A stretch of DNA of 64,000 nucleotides from Litoditis marina (taxonomy: Eukaryota; Nematoda; Chromadorea; Rhabditida; Rhabditidae), in NCBI GenBank assembly GCA_964036275.1, contig OZ038433.1, positions 38,535,336 to 38,599,335 on the forward strand, given 5' to 3'. A program made the position numbers and the translations under genes. Below, in pieces: positions 22,618-33,813 of the stretch (position 1 is its first letter; the number at the start of each line of letters is the position of its first letter). Below the pieces are notes generated by a model. The model worked only from the letters and a program-made list of their open reading frames with translations. It had not been told where the DNA came from and did not search any database.

Positions 22618-25600
22618 ATGCTATTTGCTTTTGTAGTCATTGATGTGGTTTCTAATTCTTACTGATACTCCTACAGTTCTATCACAAAACTTTGAGTATT
22701 ATCACAAACAATTTAACTGAGAATAAACAAAGTCTCTGAGAGTTTGAAGTAAGCTGTAGAAGTGGAATGGTTCGAATAATTTTGACAGCCGTACGATTAC
22801 GGAACTTCTTTTTCTAATACGTAGAAAGTCACATTCGCAACGCGGCTTTGGTGAAAACGGAAGAGTTAATGTTGGTTGAACAAGTTCCAAAGCGTTAGTA
22901 TCTATTTTCAGCTACTGTTCAAGTATACAGTTCTATATTATGTTTAACTTCCGGTAGCGTTTATCGACTTCATATCATTTGTTATCAGGAAGTCTGGCGG
23001 AAACCAAATGTATTCATGCTCCCGGGAGTTCATACTTCGATGCCGAGTGGGTGAGTGCAGTTAAAATGCTCTTATTATTTTTGTATTCAACATAACTTGT
23101 AGTGCTTTTCAGGAAACATGCTACATAAGAACGAAGTCGGCCTGTTCTTTGGTTCCGTTTCACACTCCTTTAATTCGACAACAAATTTCTCAAGAAGTTG
23201 AAAGAGAATTGAGAAGAAAAGGAGTTCTCAGAAGGGTAATGTAAATGTTCATCTGGATCAGACTCTATGGCATATCATCATGTTTTTCTAACAAACGTTT
23301 TCATTGAAACTCAACTTAGCTGAACATTGTCGTTTTAAAACGAGCATACAATACATAGGCAAACGAATAGATAAAACAAAGCAAGAGCACATAACAGAAA
23401 GTACATACATACGACATATAATGCATAATAACATACAACAGCGAGACAGACAGTGATTACATTTCCTTCAAAAAATTCGAATCCGAAACAGTTTGTCAGT
23501 AAACTGATACATTCATGTATAATTGTATTTCTAGGGAGAAACGCGCTACTCCACTACTGACAATATATGCGCATTCCGTGAGTTCAATGACTGGAAAGTT
23601 ATTTCTTACAGAATTAGTTCATTTCATTTGTTCTATACATCGTTCTTATGAACACCTGATTTAGAATGGTCCAAGTTTGATGTGAAACCCGTTGAAGTTT
23701 TTTTATGGCGACCAGATAAAGTCATTCGAAATTAGATTCATTAAAGGGAAAGTCATTTGAAAGTGATAAGTCATTCAGTACAGAAACAGTTGAAAAGTCG
23801 GAACTAATGTTTCCAGTATGATTCGTATTTTTCAAATTCTGAGAGTGAGCTAATGACTTTTACTTTCCAATGACTTCTCTGGTACCACATGATATTCATG
23901 AAAAGCGTCGAAACAATATTACAATTCGATTATGGTAGAAGTCAAACTATCTAACACAGAGAGTAAACAATTTCTGTCTTGTTGGTGATAATTTAATGAA
24001 GTGACACAAGGCTGAGCATTAAAATATCTCCACACTCAGGTGAAAATAATCTCTGTGGGGACTTCTATCAGAACGGAGAGAATTGCTACCTGTTTGCAAC
24101 CGAAGGTAAACTATATTTGATCTCGACCAACCACATGGTAAACCGCTCACATTTAAAGAAACCGTTTCTCCAAAGTTGGATCAAATTGAAAAAAATCGTG
24201 AGATACTACCTTGATATTATAGTGGTAGTCTCAAACAACAGCAAGAAGAAAATAGAAATCGGTTGAAAATCAAGCTACTTATCAGCCCCATTATCCTTGA
24301 GTGTACTGTATCGCAAAGTTTATGGCCGAATGATGAATTTTCTTTTAGTTTACTCAAATTCAATCTCAATCAAAATAAAAATAGAATTAAATAACAAAAC
24401 TACTTTTACTCATGTAAATTGTTACGTGATCAAAATTGTGATACATTCAGCGGGCGTTTTGCGGACCATTTGTGCGCTTGTGTAAAAAAGGGTACGACAA
24501 TGTAACTAACAGTTAAACACGTTCAGATAAACATTGAACTTTCTTTTGATGAGCAACTAATCATAATCAGGAACATCCCAGTCTTTCGCTTTCTATTTAT
24601 GTTTTCACAGAAATACGCCATTTCTTGGATGGTTTGTCCCGCCGAAATGGCAGTGGGGCAATCTAGAATCAATGGAGGTGTCGGGCTATTCTAGCAAAGG
24701 ATCTCTAGCTTCTCATTACAGAAAAATCATGGTCGGAAGCAGAATATGCCTGCAGTTTGAGAAGAGCTCATATGTTTGTACCCCACAGCGATGAGGATAT
24801 ACAGAACGCACTTGGTGAGCTGATTTAACCAGTAGTCATTACTAGTAGAACAGTACCTCACTAATCAAAATCTGCTCCCCACGGTTAACCACCCCGAGTT
24901 CGCAAGCACTACTGAATAGCTCAAATGCATACTATGAGAAATCACGCAACTTTCTGGTTTGACGAATTTTTCGAATAGTTTGGTGGTTTCTGTGCATTTC
25001 ATGAGCCATAAGAACTTATGTTGATGGAACAAAGCAAAAAATTAGTTTCAGCAGAGAGAAATTTCCACTCAAATAGTTGTCTATACATTATCAGAAGGAG
25101 CAGGTACCCAAGCTAAAACACGATTACTTTCTAAGTTGAACTATCATTTTAAACAGCCGTTTTGCCGAGAAGTAGCCCCAACGATAAGTCCAACTATTGG
25201 CTGGGAACCGTTTTGAAAAGTGACAGATGGTCTCACTCGGATGGCTCCGTGGCAGATTTCTTCAGATGGGCAGCCAACCGCATATGTATGTTTCCATCCT
25301 ACAAGTAGGCGATGAGGCAATACGGCTCATTTCTCTCCAAACCGACTCTTCCCGAACCAAAATCGAACCAATTCTCTCCGAACCAGTTGGTTCGCTCAGA
25401 TACCAGACCACTTACATACTCAAATCGCCAGGAACCCAAACCGAATTCTAATAAACGTTACGTAGTCGACCAATGTTTGCGTTTATTAGATGAATTGTTT
25501 CGGTTCCACCTCGGTCAGCCCAAATTGGGTTCGGTTTAAAAACAAACCACCTGATTCAGGAATAATCGGTTTGATTTTGGTTTGGGAAGAGTCGGTTCGG

Positions 25601-28600
25601 GAAGCGAACTTGGAGGAATAGTCAAACTCTCACATAAAACTTTAGATAAAACTTATTTTGAACTTTGTGAAACTTTTTTTACTGAGAAACGATGTTCTCA
25701 CTTTTCTCTTTTCACTTTTAGTTACGGACTTATTTTCATTTCAAAAATGTTTAAATGTCTAAATAACAATTACTGAGCATTTACAGTCAGCCCCGATGAT
25801 GTTATGGCCGTCGCCCTACAGTCTGATAAGCAAGGGACATATGGGTACTCACTGGCGAGTCCGAGCAGTGACAGGTAAATCGGGGCGGTGTAGCAAACCA
25901 TCCAACCTCATGAGAAACTCATGTGAGTTTCTCATTAATCTCATGAACACCTCATAAGCTTCTCGTAAGCTTCTCGTGAGCTTCCAATGTTGAATCATAG
26001 TAATCAATAGAATCTCATGAGAAGTTCGTGATATATTGCGCATGGTTTATCTCATGAGGTTTTGAGGGATTGCTACCGCGCCTGGCCAACACCGATAATA
26101 GTAATTTGTTGATTGGTTCACAAGAAAAAAAGATATATATCTTTTATACAAGGCTACTGCAGAAGACCTGTATGAAGGGTTAGCTTAATATGAGGGCTTG
26201 CCTCTACTGCACATGGTTGCTCAAACCATTTGACGCATAAGAAGAACTGAATTCATATCACAACGCTTGGTCTGTTCAAGTGACAGGAAATACTAGTATA
26301 GGTTGTTTTTACCTGTCACAACATGGAAGATAACGATAGTACGTTTCTTGACCTCCTCCGATAAGCAAGTGGTCATTGTTCTTTTTTTTAAATTGGGACT
26401 GGCGCACAAAAGAAGACGTAGCTCTGGATGTTCGAATAAACGTATTTTGATTATTCTTGTTCGAGACACTCTTAGTTCTCAGAACGATTAGCGTCAACTT
26501 TTTGCGATTGGCCAGCTAACAACACTAGAGAGCATGCAGGTCAATGAGGCCGCAGACATCTGCGTCTCTCTGACCTGCACACTCTCTCGTCGTGGCCCCT
26601 ACAAAACTGGCTGGCCAATTGGCTGGGAATTGTCTGCGTGACTGTTTGAAGTTTACTGGCAAACTCCACCTGCTGCAAGATACCAGAGTAGCTCAGAGAA
26701 AATATTGACAACTGCACACTCACTACGCTCAATCCAAATCGACGCCAACACGGGTTGCAACAAATCACATTTGATAACTTTTTTTCAGAAACCGATATAT
26801 TTGTCATCGTCCCGCGACCTCACCCTATCGAGTTTCCAAGGCAAGTGATTAGCAGACCAATTTGTTGATACTGATCAATTATTTACGAACAATGACCTAG
26901 AGCCGAATGCATATCTCTACATGTAAACAAACAACTGTTATCTAGTTGAATGATTCCATCAGTATGCGGCGAATTGGAGCGTTTCATGTCGATATCAAGG
27001 TGTTCGTAATGGCAACATGGGTGACTTTGTTACCAGCTGATGTGGTATGCCAGCAGGTACCAAAAACGCGTAAATTGGAGCGGCAGCCGAGCGCCTACCC
27101 CCACTCAGCCTCTATCGAATTCAAATTATAAATAAAGTACGAGACGAGTGACAAGTAGTGACAAGTTGAAGTCCTGTAAAGTTCTAAATTCTGAAAACCA
27201 CCTTGTTTGGCTTTTTTAGTGTTATTTCATTGTGTTCATGCAAGTAAATCATTTGATGCAGATTGTAACCCCAATCACCACCACCACCACCACAACCACC
27301 ACCACCACTACCACTACGACGCGTCCTTCCGTAAGGGAAAATTTCACTTTCACTAGTGTTGCAAACTTATAGAAAAAGAGTTATAGGATTTGTCAAAGCG
27401 TTGTGGACACCGTACCATCGGTTCTGTAAGGGGTGGGGTTCGGCGAGGGGCCAGCCAGTTTGCGTATCATTGATCTACACACTCTCTCTACCGCTGGCAA
27501 GTAATCAACGACCGCTCGCCCTGCATCGCTCAATCATTCGAACACTCTGATGTTTTTATGGGGAAAGCCGCGACTATACAAATTGTAATGTAATCGTGAT
27601 TTGCGGCTCTAATGATGTTAACGTTAAAGTACAGCGTGCACTTGGTAAAATGATATGCTGATAGTGAAATGCTGACACGAAATGCTGACACGTACCTTCA
27701 TGGATTCTATTCTAGAACATGGATTCTCACTCTTTTTTCGTGTTCTGCTTTCTTCGTACCTTGGCATCGTGATACATTTGTTTAATTCAAGTTTGTACTG
27801 AACACAGAAACAGAAAATTAGACGAAACGTTCAGAATATGCATTTCATCATACTCTCTCGTGTTATCTCCTAATCAACAGAACCTATCTAAGTGGTTTTT
27901 TCATCATTTTACCGCACACACGTTCATTCTAAAAGTTCCGGGGTCACTGGAGTTTAAACCCTTTTCAGAGCACATCTCTCCGGAGTAGAATAAAGGGAGC
28001 GCAACAGAAAATATGGAGGTCGGTGCAACATATTATTGCAGTTTTTGATTTGTTCGATTGAGCAGAAAGAAGGAAACTGGTCGGGCGGCTGTGCACGAGG
28101 AGTGTGCAAGGTGCCACTTACGTTGAATAAAAACAACGTGCCGTTGATTAATAACGATACTATGACTGAACCGTAGTTAACGAGACATGGTGCTCGTTTT
28201 CCTTCTTTGCATGCAGCACCATTATTCGGAAAAAAGTACGGTTTGGCTGCGGTTCAAGAACACTCGGTTTGAGAAGAGGTTGTCTGTTGATTTCGGCTTC
28301 TTTCACATTCCATGTCCTACGGCGTTCGGTGTGAACAACTTGTTTTACTAAGAGTAAGTTGATTAGTCACGAAACATTCTAATGAGGCATCGTGCACTTT
28401 GTCATTACACGTTTCTGAGTTATGCTGTCATGTGTTACGTGACTGTGCAATTGACCATCACGCGCTGACCGTATAGCCAGCGCGTGATGTTCATTCACAA
28501 TTCATTGTCCAATACCTTCACTGCCACATTCACCAGGATATAATTAAATCACTCAGCTGCGTCACAATGTGTCCTCTAACAAGAATTCGACAAACATCTC

Positions 28601-31555
28601 GTCAAAAACCTTCGTCACTATGCAAACAGTGTTTATCACATATATAGCCTTTTTATTTCAGAACTTGCAAAATTAGTCCACTCTACCACCAATATAACTT
28701 GGACTATAACGCTGCCAAAAACAATGGACAACGTTGGGAGGGTCAGTTCAGAAACGAACAGATATAATTTGAGAATAAGAAAAAAACTATAGTTCACACC
28801 ATTCCTACTGAGACTCCTACAGTAACCTTACAAGTTTTCCGGAGGATGTTGTGAGGCTGAAAACTTAATTCATCGAAAATCCTCTCGTAGCATTCATTGA
28901 ACCTGAGGACGAGAATGGGTGCCGAAACCCTCTACCTTTGGGATTACAACTACGTGAGGAAGACGACTTAGAAGTTTCGAAATCCTACTGTAGAGTTGGA
29001 ATGAAAAAGACTATATTGTATCGCAACCAAAGGAAGGATATCAGAACCTGGCATTGAGTTGTTAAGTTTGTTCCATAATTTCAATGGCTGTTATAACAAT
29101 CACTACATCAGTCGTCATTAAATGTTCGAGAACATTTAAATTTTCCTCCGCTCACTGAATGTACATTAGAACTGAAACTTCTTTAGGATTTTACTGATCA
29201 GTGGAAATAATATGAACATTATCTAAATGGTACTGTTTTCCGCATCTGGGTGGGCTACAGTCAAAGCATTGTGGTCGGTCGTTGCGACAATGATAAGTGT
29301 TGAACTCACATCAGTATAGACGCTTTACAGGTTACGTGGGATACTACGTGAGCTCATCAATGTATCATCAGTTGAAACAGTGGTGTCCAGGGCTGAAGAT
29401 GATGAAACTATGGCAAAGTAAGAACGTTGTGTATAATATCAAAAAACACCCTTATACTGAGACTCGGTTTCGGTTACGCTCGAACTCATAATCTATCGCT
29501 TCAATTCAAAATTGAAATCTGACACTAGGAAACATAGTTAGTTTAAATGCAACAAACGTCATGATAACGTCGCAAGGATTCTGAAGAGCAGATAAACTCT
29601 TCAGTGAATAATGAAAAGTTAACAAATATGATCTCAAGCAATGGAAATACTGAGAAATCATGAAAACTCATTTAAAGATGACGTCTTCAAAGATTCTGAA
29701 AGACATATAAAGTCATTGTTATAGATGGAAGCCAATATGATTCAAATTAAAAGTAGTAGTGTCACCGTCAAATACTGTCGTGATTGTTAACGGTCCCTAT
29801 GTGTCTCTTTACCATTGAAAAACTTCCTATAAAGGGGGGGAAAGTTAATATGATAGAGCTTATCAAGAAATGCCCCGTATTGAGGTTTCACTTTCACGAC
29901 AACTCTTGTAAATCATGAAATATCCGAAGTGGTGTATATTTGTTCAGATCGCAAGGAGCCGAGAATAAGTCATTTGACGACCGTACTGACATGGAGTCAC
30001 CCAAACTGGTTTCAGAAAGCAAGCAACTTCTACTGTGCACCGTCGTAAGTTAAAGGAAGATTCCGCAGACCAGTAAAGAAGCACGATTATGTGGTCCAAT
30101 CCCAACGCTTCATTCCTTTAAACTGCAATACATTTTCGAGATGCAGTTTAATAGATCGATGTCTCGGGATTGGTCCACATAATCGTCCTACTTTAACCAA
30201 ATCAGTCGATCGATTGAATTGCTTTCGTTTTCATTATTTTCAAGTCAGTTAGCAAAGCGAAAATAGCTGATGACGCTCTTTGTTCCAATTTTCGAGATTG
30301 GTACGAATCAATTGCGCACCGCGAATCGGAAAACTAGTAATTTCAAAAGATTCCCAACCAGATAGTCATTTTAGCTTGAAGAAAGATGCCTCTTCACAAC
30401 TACAGTTGAAACTCTTTCAGGAAGAACTATTGTGGAGCAAACTTCCAACTTGTTGAGGTTCACAAAAAGTCTGGAAGAAGTGAGTTTTCATTTTATTTGT
30501 ATCATGAAAAGGCTACGTAAAAACCTGTTCTCTTAGTTAGCGAAATGTTAGAGAACGATTTTCGGAATATAATAAACTGGAAACTGTGCTCTTCTTATCA
30601 TTCGCGCTCGTTCATGAAGCATCAGAACAACAAGTAGCTATTTGTTCGACATTTCTGATTAGTGTGAGTCGCAATTTTTTAGATAGTGTAACTTATTTAT
30701 GTGCTGAAAAGTTTCAGTAGTGAATCTTCGATGTCAAATATTTTTCTCAACCAGCATCCAAAGTAATCATAATGTAACCGTAGTTGAATGTTACCAAGTC
30801 ATACGGGCCGCGGTGTAACCGTTGGTTACTCCGGCTTATAGGATTTGTCGAACCGTTGTGGACACCGTACCATCAATTTTGTATGGGACGGGGTTTGCCG
30901 AGCGGCCAGTTCGTCTTCGTATCCTTGATCTACTCACTCTCTCAACTGCTGGTAGATAATCAACGACCGCACCTCCCGCATAGCTCAATCAATTGCACCT
31001 GCTGTCTTTATGGGGAAAATGGCGACTATACCAACAGTGATATATAAACCTGCAAGAGAGATCAAAACACAATTCATCGAGTGCAAGATTGAAAAAAAAC
31101 GTACAAGAGTGAGCTTTCACAGTTGTTACTAGAAAGCAACACGACATATAGTTCGATCTTAGTTAAAATTAACTTCGGTGGTTACATTTCAAGCCGGTTA
31201 TGATTCATATTGACCCACTTTTCATTCCACAAGTTTCAATTATGCGTTTAAAGAAGAACGATTATGTGGTCCAATCGCACCGATTCAGTCCTTTAAACCG
31301 CAATACATTTTTCAACTGCAGTTTAAAGGACCGTTGTCACGGGATTGGTCCACATTATCGTCCTTCTTTAACCATTATTTCGCTTTTCAGCTCCCGATGC
31401 CTTCATTCCCAGTTCAAACTACGAGAGATCCGTGGTTCAGACCAACAGAATGCCGGAGTATCAGAACCGCGTTGCAAGATCAATTTGCTGGATTTGGAAA
31501 TGATTCCAGCGTGTTGGCTAGACTTTTTTCAGATTATAATGTATATGTACTATGA
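22618..31555 (+). CDS. secreted or membrane protein with C-type lectin domains, copy 1
   Basis: Exons that join in phase: 22989-23050, 23113-23235, 23535-23577, 24040-24105, 24722-24814, about 25052-25103, about 25173-25285, 25787-25874, 26789-26840, 27262-27330, 28042-28121, 28662-28745 and 30421-30479. A last exon begins at 31391. The start is probably ATG 22618 (MLFAFVVIDVVSNS, signal-peptide-like); its donor is unresolved. A Cys-bearing region (KCIHAPGSSYFDAEW) leads to CTLD1: CGDFYQNGENCYLF, SWSEAEYAC, NYWLGTVLKSD, SPDDVMAV, RYICHR. A stalk with 15 threonines follows, then GNWSGGC and part of a second CTLD (NLDYNAAKNN, NYCGANFQLVEVHKKSG). CTLD1 lacks the EPN or QPD calcium-sugar motif (FFRWAANRI instead), so sugar specificity cannot be predicted. 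Nematode CTLD proteins are often secreted and immunity- or surface-related. The final exon is open in two frames, so the C-terminus is uncertain. Confidence 0.72.
25335..25610. repeat. foldback element in lectin intron, copy 1
   Basis: The left end carries AACCGACTCTTCCCGAACC and the right end its complement around GGTTTGGGAAGAGTCGGTT. Inside is a second inverted pair, TCTAATAAACG and CGTTTATTAG. It is shared with the other duplication unit at about 42762-43038, so it predates the duplication. Confidence 0.75.
25905..26060. repeat. CATGAG palindrome cluster, copy 1
   Basis: About ten overlapping CTCATGAG, GAGTTTCTCAT and GAAGCTCATGAG-like half sites in both orientations. It is mirrored in the other unit at 43333-43475. 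It lies in the intron between the exons at 25787-25874 and 26789-26840. Confidence 0.6.
26497..26645. repeat. GATTGGCCAG foldback repeat, copy 2
   Basis: Ends GCGATTGGCCAGCTA and TGGCTGGCCAATTGGC are inverted repeats, and the interior carries the inverted pair GCAGGTCAATGAG and CTCTGACCTGC. It is conserved at 43911-44060 in the other unit and more diverged at 12056-12210. Confidence 0.75.
27378..27560 (+). repeat. GTTGTGGACACC dispersed repeat, copy 1
   Basis: A segment of about 180 bp starting GGATTTGTCAAAGCGTTGTG, containing TTGATCTACACACTCTC and AATCAACGACCGC, and ending near TTTATGGGGAAAG. Related copies: 30836-31030, 44796-44985, 51405-51545 (minus) and a diverged one at 13125-13260. 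No terminal repeats or coding capacity were recognised. Confidence 0.7.
28456..28489. repeat. perfect 12-bp-arm hairpin
   Basis: CATCACGCGCTG and CAGCGCGTGATG are exact complements around a 10-base loop. The same site in the other unit (about 45866-45899) carries substitutions that break the pairing. Confidence 0.8.
30067..30184. mobile_element. TTAA-type MITE, old copy
   Basis: Terminal inverted repeats resembling AGAAGGACGATTATGTGG and an internal palindrome around AAACTGCAATACATTTTC. It is present at the same place in the other unit (about 49136-49252), so it predates the duplication. Confidence 0.75.
30836..31030 (+). repeat. GTTGTGGACACC dispersed repeat, copy 2
   Basis: Starts GGATTTGTCGAACCGTTGTG and contains TTGATCTACTCACTCTC and AATCAACGACCGC. 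It has no counterpart in the other duplication unit, where the sequence passes directly from about 49610 to the equivalent of 31090. Confidence 0.65.
31252..31367. mobile_element. TTAA-type MITE, 116 bp, with empty site in the paralogue
   Basis: Terminal inverted repeats AGAAG-A/G-ACGAT-A/T-ATGTGG are flanked by TTAA at 31248-31251 and 31368-31371. The other unit has a single uninterrupted TTAA at 49967-49970 in otherwise matching sequence, which defines the ends. A TTAA target is the known preference of piggyBac-type transposases; assignment to that superfamily is inferred. Confidence 0.9.
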
Positions 31556-31749
31556 TGCGAACTGCCCTAAATACTTTGTTTTGCACTTCGGGCTCTTCTC
31601 TACATCTATTAAAGCTCATTCCTAATCTGTCTTTATGTATGCTGAGCACATTTCATTTTATGGGCTTTGTGATTTTGGAATAATCAATAAACCTCAACTC
31701 TGCAGAATTTTCTGGAACGAGATGTAGTTAGTGGTTTCAATGTTGAACA

Positions 31750-32025
31750 GATCATATTCATGAACATTTCGGTCTTTCTATCTAAACACGCTCCTCGTCG
31801 AACACACGATAATTCTCTTCTCTCACACTCCACCGGAAATACGAGTGTCACCAAACAGTGCACGAAACAAGATGTGTTCAGGGATTTAGGTGGTTTGCTC
31901 TATTCTGGTCTATTCTGGTTATAGTCTGTCTAGTTCCCAACTGGGCTCGTATCCAGTTTCGCTCTGTACCGTATCCGCTCTGGTATGTCAACTTCCCATC
32001 AAATGCTCGACTACACCAACAACGT
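31750..32025. other. spacer between duplication units, left part
   Basis: Sequence preceding the LINE reverse-transcriptase frame. It is probably part of the same retroelement, but no domain is visible. Confidence 0.4.
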
Positions 32026-33163
32026 CTTGAGTAGTGTGTCTTCCGGTTCGAATGTCGATGTAGTTATATATGATGTCGCCAAAGCTTTCGATCCTGTTTC
32101 TCATGATAAGGTGTAACACATCCTTGCCAAACTAGGAGTGAGGGGAAATCTGTGGTGTTGGATTTCGTCATTTCTCAAGAATCGTTCTTGCAAAGTTAAT
32201 ATCAACGGTTCTTTCTCTTCATCGTTCGATGTGATCAGTGGTGTACCTCAGGGTTCAGTTCTCGGTCCAATACTATTTCTAATATATATGTTTGATTTAC
32301 CAAAGACGTTCCCAGTATGTCGCGGCGTACGCTTGTATATGTTTGTTGATGATCTGAAAACGCTGAAAACTATTCAAACCAATTCTCATACACACGTTTT
32401 GCAAACATGTATAGATTCTTTAGTTCCCTACATGACAGCTCGACAACTCAAGCTGTCCGCAACCAAAACACGCCCTATGCATTTTGGGAAAACCAACCCG
32501 CGTCATCAGTATACGCTTTATGATCAGACACACCTTGAAACAACTGAGACTATGAAAGACCTAGGTATTCTTGTAACTTATCGTTTAACATTCACCACGC
32601 ACATCGAAAACTTGACTAGGAAGGCGCGATGTGCTATGTTTATCATTCTAAGACTGTTTGCAAACACCAACTCACAATGTATGGTTAGATTATTCGAATC
32701 ATTTGTGCTACCTATTCTTGAGTATGGCTGCTGTGTATGGAGCCCTTACCTCAGAAAAGATGTTTCATGTATTGAAAACGTGCAACGAATTTTCACTAGA
32801 ATACTGTACTGTAAACTGAACAGAGTCTCGCCAAGAGACGCACCTTCGTATGAGAATCGATTGAAAATGTTTAAACTCGAGCACCTAGCTGTGAGAAGAG
32901 TGCAAATTGACTTGATCAACTTCAAGCAAATTTTGAATTATGTGTCGCCATTGAAATTTTCCAACTTTTTTGTATTGCGACCGACCGGAGGCCGAAATGG
33001 TCAATTTGAAATTCAAATAGACTCCACGAAATTCAATCCTTATTATCACTCTTATTTCATGAGAATACGTCGTTGGTCAAGATTACTTCCAACATCATTT
33101 TATGGTTCAAACATGTCTCAAGCTGAGCCGAAAGAGTTTCTTTTGAAAATAAAAGTAGTTTGA
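32026..33163 (+). pseudogene. non-LTR retrotransposon reverse transcriptase, 5'-truncated and interrupted
   Basis: An open frame from 32138 to 33163 encodes the C-terminal part of a LINE ORF2. Motifs in order are GVPQGSVLGPILFLIY (finger/palm B block), FVDDLKTL (catalytic block, F-V-D-D), LKLSATKT, and the thumb-like LFESFVLPILEYGCCVWSPY. The upstream A block, VVIYDVAKAFDPVSH, is read from about 32050 and is separated by an in-frame TAA at about 32115, so the element is inactive. No endonuclease domain is present. The end at VV and stop is followed by no obvious simple-repeat tail. The style is CR1/Sam-like, consistent with the ORF1 fragment at 7380, but the two are not linked. It sits in the spacer between the duplicated units. 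Confidence 0.85.
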
Positions 33164-33179
33164 TGTGTACACATTTACT

Positions 33180-33775
33180 CTACTCAAAATTTTAATTACT
33201 GTTTGTCAAGCTGTGTTTGATCATCTTGCAATTCAATTCCGTGATGCTCCGTTCCGCCAAGAAAACAAAAATGATAAAATACAGCGATTAGTAGTTGTGG
33301 CACTCCAGAACTATCGCCGCAATTAGTTGTAGAGCTCAGCATGTGACAAAATCTCTCTCGCCATTCTATTTCTATACATACACAGTGTGGACATAACGGT
33401 AGTTGTCCAAAACGGTTTATTTATCTCCAATAATGCTAGTGAGATAGGGTGAAACATGTCTTGGTTGAGAGTGAGACTTTAAAAAGCTACTCTAGCACAA
33501 ATAAGTTTGAGAATATTATCCTATGCATGAATGGATGGTCACAAATGTTTTCTATGTCTTATTAGGTTGGATGACCATTATGTCTATCCGCGGTGTTGTG
33601 AAGTGCGACCGTTCACTGTACTCTGTGGTAGAAATCTGATCTACGACGTGTCATTGGTTAGAGGTAACGTTACTAACTGAACCGATTTGACACTGGAAAG
33701 CATTGTTGCATGCATGATCGAACAACTCGATTTTTGGTATGGAGTTACATGAACGGGCAAACTAGTGAGACCGGT
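33180..33775. other. spacer between duplication units, right part
   Basis: No gene or repeat recognised. The second duplication unit begins near 33776. Confidence 0.4.
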
Positions 33776-33813
33776 GCGAATGTATAACAAACATAATCAT
33801 AGAACATCTATAC

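Larger units (their letters stand above)
14087..31740. repeat. segmental duplication, upstream unit
   Basis: From GCGAATGTATAACAAAC near 14087 to about 31740 this sequence is colinear with 33776-50420. The aligned parts are similar to nearly identical. For example, the stretches around 23520-23640 and 25200-25420 match almost base for base with 39700-39830 and 42630-42840. The unit carries gelsolin exons 8-15 and a complete C-type-lectin gene. The left breakpoint lies in gelsolin intron 7. The right end is near GTTAGTGGTTT (31734 and 50408). Confidence 0.9.

Noticed and set aside
29297..29491. Open frame GYYVSSSMYHQLKQW in both duplication units as a lectin exon
   Set aside because: The exons at 28662-28745 and 30421-30479 join directly with a sensible CTLD sequence. 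Differences between copies in the adjacent 29230-29290 segment are mostly non-synonymous in any frame.
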